NCBI GenBank assembly: GCA_902729315.2
Contig: LR746266.1
Location: 6,130,259 to 6,194,258, forward strand
DNA length: 64,000 nucleotides
Source of the DNA: Spirodela intermedia
Taxonomy: Eukaryota; Streptophyta; Magnoliopsida; Alismatales; Araceae
Direction: 5' to 3'
Positions 59,438 to 64,000 of this stretch are shown here, piece by piece. The translations under genes were made by a program, and so were the position numbers. The notes under the pieces were generated by a model, which did not search any database, was not told where the DNA came from, and saw only the letters and a list, made by a program, of their open reading frames with translations. How positions within the stretch are numbered: the first letter of the stretch is position 1; every line of letters begins with the position of its first letter.

Positions 59438-62400
59438 TCAGGGATTTTCAGCTCCTAGCAGGGATTCAAGTTCTTCCCTGCGCCGCTCCAGTTCCTGTAT
59501 TGTTGTTGCATGAACGTTAGAATCAGTGTGAGTGAAGTAGATAAGCCAAACACACCAAAGACAGCGGAAAACCCTAAACTTCTCGAAATCTAGTCTTCTT
59601 TTCTGCAACATTTTGGAATCCTTAAGGTGCTCTGTTCCCCGGAAGGGTTCGCCCTTTCTTAAAATTAGATAAGAGAAGATGTGATCATATATAAATAGCA
59701 CACTAATTCGAGAAAACCTGCTGCAGGATTACAACTTTACTTGAGAACTCAATAACGATCGATCTCATTACAGGAAAGGTTTTCATAAATTGTCAAAGAC
59801 CATCTCCAGTTATTGGGTGGGAACATAAAAGATGGATACCCTGCATGTGTATGGTGCAATCTTCTGTGCCTCCCAGACACTCGAGATCACATGACTCTCC
59901 AGCTTCGCTGGCATTATATTTTATCTTCATGGTACCCACTGACGCTGACGAAGGAGGAGTTCTCACAAGTTGGTGAAACCTAGGGCACTATGAAAAGTGA
60001 ATGACGTGATGATATATAGTAGAGTGTATGCCTGATAGTTTCAACCAACTCCTGAAGAATTTTTTTTACAATAGGGACATCTGGAAGGTATCTCATTGGT
60101 ATGAACATTCCATAAGGAACACATTCTGCTGCCTAACACATCTAATCTTGATAAACCAAGATTGACATCCGAAGAGACTGATACGACCCCACTACCGACC
60201 TATAGAAGGTGTAAGGAGTCACGTGCTCGTAACGTGACAGGGGGTATAAATACAGCACGAGAAGGGGGGGGTCAAGGAGGAACATCGTATTTTGGAGAGG
60301 CGGGGAAACCTCTCAAACATTTTCCCGATCCTTTACTCTTCCTTCACTCTTCTTTCCCTTTTCTTTCCCTTTTCTTTCCTGTTATCTGAATAGATTGCCA
60401 TCCCGGCTTTGTCTCTCGTCACTGACGAGAGTCAGTGAGTTCAATACAAGTATTTTGCCCTTCTAATTCATTCAGATTCGATCCTCCCATAGAGGATCGT
60501 ATCATTGGTATCAGAGCCACGATCTTGTGATGATAGACACCATGATGCCGAAGATATCGGATGCCCGTTTTGAAGCCCTAGAAGCACACAATCAGAACCT
60601 ACAGGCAGATCAACAAAGGATGGTCGACGATATGCAGAAATCAAGGAAAGAATCCACGGATCTGATCTGGCAACTCCTACAAAATATGCAGCAGTTTCAA
60701 CTGATGGTATGTGCTAGATTGGATGCTTTGGAGACGAAGGAACACTCTACTCTCCAGCCGATATCATCACTTCGCTCAGAGTAGTCAGCATCACGACCTG
60801 AGGTACAACCTCCCTTCATTTCCTAAGAAGATATTCTAAATGAAACTACAACTGGTCACACGGTTGTCCATTTCACTCAAAAGAGGGAAATACCAGTATT
60901 CCGGGGGGAAAATCCCGAGGACTGGTTAAGATGTACTGAGAGATTTTTCAGACTAAACAAAGTACAGGAATGAGACCAACTGGAGATGACAATGATGAAG
61001 CTCGAAGGCCTGGCGTTAGAATGATACCTATGGAAGGATGAAAGATATCCTTTCCACAACTGACAGGACTTCAGAATTCAATTGGGAAAACGCTTTTGCA
61101 CTTCTACAGCAGGCAACATATTTTACAAATTTCTAAATATCCGCCAGGAACACTCAATTCAAGAATATAGAGCAGAATATGAACTTTTATCTACTTACCT
61201 ACCAAAACTCCAAGATGTTGTAATGGAGAATACACATATCAAAGGTCTGAAACCAGAAGTTCAAGCGAAATTGCCTCGCATGAGTCCCGTACGACTGATA
61301 GAAATAATGGACACATTAATGGAGGCAGAGCAACGTGTTCGCACCTTATGGGAAGCTTGGGATAATCACCTGCCCAAATCTTATCAGCAAAGTTGTTCTA
61401 CGTCATTTAAGGTTGGTAACAGTCATCTACCTTCACTACCTAGTGATCAGGAAAAGAGTACGAATGTGTCTTCTTTCTTGAGATAGAAGCCCAAGAATAA
61501 TTCCTCACCTCAAGTGACAGGGAAGGATAACCAATACCGTAAGCTGATCACTCTCACTGATGAAGAATATCAAAGTCGTCATGAAAAGGTACTTTATTAT
61601 CATTGTGAAAAAAAAATTGGCCCGGAATATCACTGCAAGAAATAACTACAGATTCTGATCGTTCATGAAGACGACCATGGAACTAGTGACGACATCTTAT
61701 ATGATTCCAAGGAGGAGGAGGCTCAAACAGTAGAGGGATGGATGCTATTTACAGCACAGGTATCATTGAATCCAGCAGTGAGAGCTCGCTCGCAATATTG
61801 TTCATCAATTTCCAGAATTTCACTTAGAGGACTAAGTGAGTTGGGAAGGGGGGAGTAATGATAGGACCCCACTACCGACCTATAGCTGTAAGAAGGAGTC
61901 ACGTGCTCGTCACGTGACATGGGGGGCATAAATGTAGCACGAGGGGGTCAGGTAGGAACATTTTCCTCCCTTCCTTTACTCTTCCTTCACTCTTCTTTCC
62001 CTTTTCTTTCTTGTTATCTGAATACACTGTCATCCCAACGCTTTGTCTCTTGTCACTGACGAGAGTCCATGAGTTCAATACAAGTATTTTGCCTTTCTAT
62101 TTCGTTCAGATTTGATCCTCCCATAGAGGATCGTATCAGAGACTTACCTCAGCACAAACTCTATGAGAATAATGTCAACCAATGGTCACACTAGATAGAT
62201 TTGTTGAAACTGATTCAAACTCCAATTTGCACCACGCAAAATTATACATAGATGAGATAAGACGTCGGCATTTAGATTTTACCTCCAAATCGTTAGCAAC
62301 TTGCTCTCTTGTAATCTTCTTGCGCTCACGTGCACGCTTGAGGATTCCGATGCATAGGAAACCCTGAAAAATTACATTCCTCATTTCATACCTACTATTA

Positions 62401-63471
62401 CCCAATAAAATTTCCACTAGGCACCTTCTATTTTTTCCCATGGGAGGTCCCTTGAGGAGGGGGAAACTCAAAAAATTAGTTCGAGCGCACTCAATTTAAT
62501 GAACATGAACCTAGCCAAGCCTACAAATCAAAGAGAACTTCTAACTTTCCACATGTAACTCAACACAGGTTACATCATCCTGCATTATTATGAGGGCATA
62601 GACCATTGGGAATCCATTTTGAAGGCCGTAGGATGAACTTACTGATATCACATAGGTCAGGCCGCAAGCAAGAAGAATATAACTGGCAATCTGCTGAAGC
62701 AGTACTAGATCTTTCCGTTTTCCGCTGAGGTCAGGAAAGGCTCGGGTCATCACGGCAACACTGAAAAGGGAAAGGTGGTATTCATTGAATGATCAGCAGG
62801 AGATACAACACACTTGCTCCTTGCAGGGAAGGATTATCAAATGGGGGCGCTGGCAAACACAAACAAGGAAAAAAACATAACGTCACAGAGGTATTGAAGA
62901 AGTACGTACAAGATCTGAAGCATTCCCCTGCCGACCCAATATTCAAGTACCTACAGCACTCGATGGTAGAAATTCGATTTAGATAGTAACAACGAGTTTC
63001 GGAAATCTGAATGGAAAAATCAAAGTATAAATTCAAAGCAGACCATCCAGAACTTCAAAATGAACCGCCATTCCGTCTCCGCAACAGCCACGAACAGCGC
63101 GAGAATAATAGCGTAGCATCGAAAGATACCGTCGAAAATCTGTACGAGGAAGGACACAGGAAAGCAGACAATTAAACCAATCCATAACAAAAAACAGGTT
63201 CCTCGCAGGGAACGTGACTTTCATCTCGTAGCGACGAGAAGATGCTCACATCGTTCCCATTCTTAAATGACCGGACAGCCGAAAGGACGTTAACGGCGAC
63301 GCAGAGAAGCGACACGGCCGCCGTCACCAAGCGGAAGCATCCGCACACGATCAGCAACGGATCCGACCCCCTCGCACGTACCCTGACGGGTAGGAGGGGT
63401 GGATGCGGCGGTGACGACGAAGGTGAAATCTGGGACCGAGAGCTCTCTCCCCCCTCCGCTTTCCCCGCCAT
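59438..63471 (-). CDS. TVP15/COPI-associated-like Golgi membrane protein (6 exons)
   Basis: Exons in order: 63471-63250, 63139-63044, 62950-62910, 62760-62643, 62363-62283, 59494-59438; 204 residues. The family (COPI_assoc, related to yeast TVP15 and Arabidopsis At1g71780-type proteins) consists of small four-pass Golgi or endosomal membrane proteins; the function is poorly known. Four hydrophobic spans are visible: LLIVCGCFRLVTAAVSLLCV (about 39-58), CYAIILALFVAVAETEW (about 82-98), a span around GRGMLQIFVAVMTRAFPD (about 114-131) and a final span around ASYILLACGLTYVISGFLC. A basic/acidic coiled tail follows (LKRARERKKITREQVANDLE, ELERRREELESLL). The last intron (59495-62282, 2.8 kb) contains an LTR element inserted in sense opposite to the gene. 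Spliced phases are consistent. The family call is firm at fold level; the name relies on memory of the plant homologue. Confidence 0.85.
60179..60504 (+). repeat. 5' LTR of the gag-only element
   Basis: 326 bp. It contains a TATA box (TATAAATA, 60245-60252) and the block GTATTTTGGAGAGGCGGGGA (from about 60288) that is missing from the 3' LTR. Confidence 0.92.
60506..60517 (+). other. Primer-binding site (tRNA-iMet type)
   Basis: TGGTATCAGAGC begins one base after the 5' LTR end, matching the complement of the initiator-methionine tRNA 3' end that primes many plant LTR elements. Confidence 0.9.
60530..61857 (+). pseudogene. gag polyprotein of the LTR element, interrupted by stop codons
   Basis: One reading frame carries the whole gag. 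A coiled-coil N-terminus comes first (ISDARFEALEAHNQNLQADQ). The retrotransposon gag domain follows (PVFRGENPEDWLRCTERFF, then EYRAEYELLSTYLPKLQD and FIKGLKP-like HIKGLKPEVQAKL). A zinc-knuckle-like YYHCEKKIGPEYHCKK has its first Cys replaced by Tyr. Stops within the frame include TAG at 60782, TGA at 60971, further TGA codons near 61020 and 61060, TAG at 61484 and TAA near 61642. The frame ends at the expected gag-protease border, right before the polypurine tract. Similar to Ty3/gypsy gags; not translatable as a full protein. Confidence 0.85.
61859..62138 (+). repeat. 3' LTR of the gag-only element
   Basis: 280 bp. It matches the 5' LTR except for about 45 bp of missing sequence and scattered substitutions; the TATA box has decayed to CATAAATG. 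Confidence 0.92.
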
Positions 63472-64000
63472 TGCTCGAGTCCCCTTCCACCCGAGTGACG
63501 AACAGAGCGCGGGAGAGAGAGATAAAAGACTGGTTGGCGGGTATTATTCTGTTTTAAGTCCACATTGACGATATTAATTATATATTAACCCCTTAAATGT
63601 TACTAAATATTGGTACACTCTCATAATAGAGAGAGAGAGAGTTCCGAAGGAAAAAGCCAATAGCCGGTTTCCATCTAGGTCATACTGGGCCCCAGGCATA
63701 GCTACCCCTTGCCACCTACCATTCTCCTAGGAGGCCCATTTTGAGCCCAAATAGCCACACCTTTCTGATCCACGGTGATCTCTCAACTCTCTGGCCGGCT
63801 GGGCATATCAAGGTATAGGCCCAATTAAAGCCCACGAATCAATGGCTTTGGCCCTGCCTCTCTGCACTGCTATTTCCAAAAGATTAGAGAGAGAGCGGGA
63901 GAGATGTGAGAGAGATTAGAGACAGGGAGAGATGGGAGAGGAGGGACGAGAGAGAGAGGGAGAGATTAGAGAGATTAGAGAGAGAGGTCGGGAGAGAGAG
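63472..64000. other. Promoter region of the TVP15-like gene
   Basis: The leader and promoter read leftward. Short AT-rich DNA lies at 63540-63600. GA-rich, imperfect repeats lie at 63632-63643 and throughout 63885-64000, reaching the window edge. No coding frame. Confidence 0.5.

Larger units (their letters stand above)
60179..62138 (+). mobile_element. Non-autonomous Ty3/gypsy-type LTR element encoding gag only (TR-GAG-like)
   Basis: A structurally complete 1960-bp element in the last intron of the TVP15-like gene, opposite in orientation. LTRs are 60179-60504 (326 bp) and 61859-62138 (280 bp), each starting TG and ending CA. The 5' LTR has matched 8-bp ends TGATACGA...TCGTATCA. The 5-bp target duplication GAGAC is at 60174-60178 and 62139-62143. 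A PBS TGGTATCAGAGC (60506-60517) fits initiator-Met tRNA. A polypurine tract is at 61843-61855. The interior holds one continuous gag frame (from ATG 60530 to about 61857) with several stops but no frameshift. Protease, reverse transcriptase, RNase H and integrase are absent. Confidence 0.9.

Noticed and set aside
1-64000. CRISPR arrays, operons, tRNA or rRNA genes
   Set aside because: None were seen; the repeats here are microsatellites, intronic duplications and LTR elements of a plant nuclear genome.

Overview
The window is nuclear DNA of a flowering plant. Genes are split by spliceosomal introns, coding exons (especially first exons) are GC-rich while introns and intergenic DNA are AT-rich, (GA/CT)n tracts are frequent, and every recognised protein belongs to a plant family. 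GC-rich first exons suggest a monocot, probably not a grass, but this is inference. I reconstructed ten protein-coding genes by hand-splicing; in each one the exon phases add up to a whole number of codons. Intron borders are GT-AG except two GC-AG introns.

Layout, left to right: AT-rich intergenic DNA (1-2132); a chloroplast mTERF gene (+, 2133-3422); a 13-exon EXS-domain membrane protein (-, 3667-10895) in tail-to-tail arrangement with it; an F-box/kelch gene (+, 13412-14632) divergent from the EXS gene; a 14-exon activator-type E2F gene (+, 15798-20815) with E2F-type sites upstream; an OSB organellar ssDNA-binding protein (+, 22196-24043); a Misato/DML1 tubulin-like gene (-, 24160-31794) whose introns carry local duplications; an HHO/NIGT1 GARP repressor (+, 34016-35593); a 3.5 kb spacer rich in W-box cores; a GPI-anchored GDPD-like gene (-, 39075-41977) whose first intron is mostly a CT repeat; a decayed Ty1/copia element (about 42.9-46.9 kb); a U2 snRNA 5' fragment flanked by 15-bp direct repeats (47114-47174); an intronless LBD gene of the AS2/LBD36 type (-, 49977-50882); an 11-exon MAPKKK5-like kinase (+, 53175-58599); and a TVP15/COPI-associated membrane protein gene (-, 59438-63471) whose last intron holds a complete gag-only LTR element with 5-bp target duplications.

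The genes do not form a pathway. They are typical plant housekeeping and regulatory genes: organelle gene expression and DNA maintenance (mTERF, OSB), cell cycle (E2F), nitrate/phosphate-linked transcription (HHO), leaf and organ patterning (LBD), MAP-kinase signalling (MAPKKK5-like), cell-wall organisation (GDPDL) and endomembrane function (EXS, TVP15-like). No convincing new multi-gene system is visible. The more interesting items are the retroposed U2 fragment, the gag-only LTR element, the pseudo-exon duplication in the Misato gene, the putative E2F autoregulatory sites, and the tandem splice sites.
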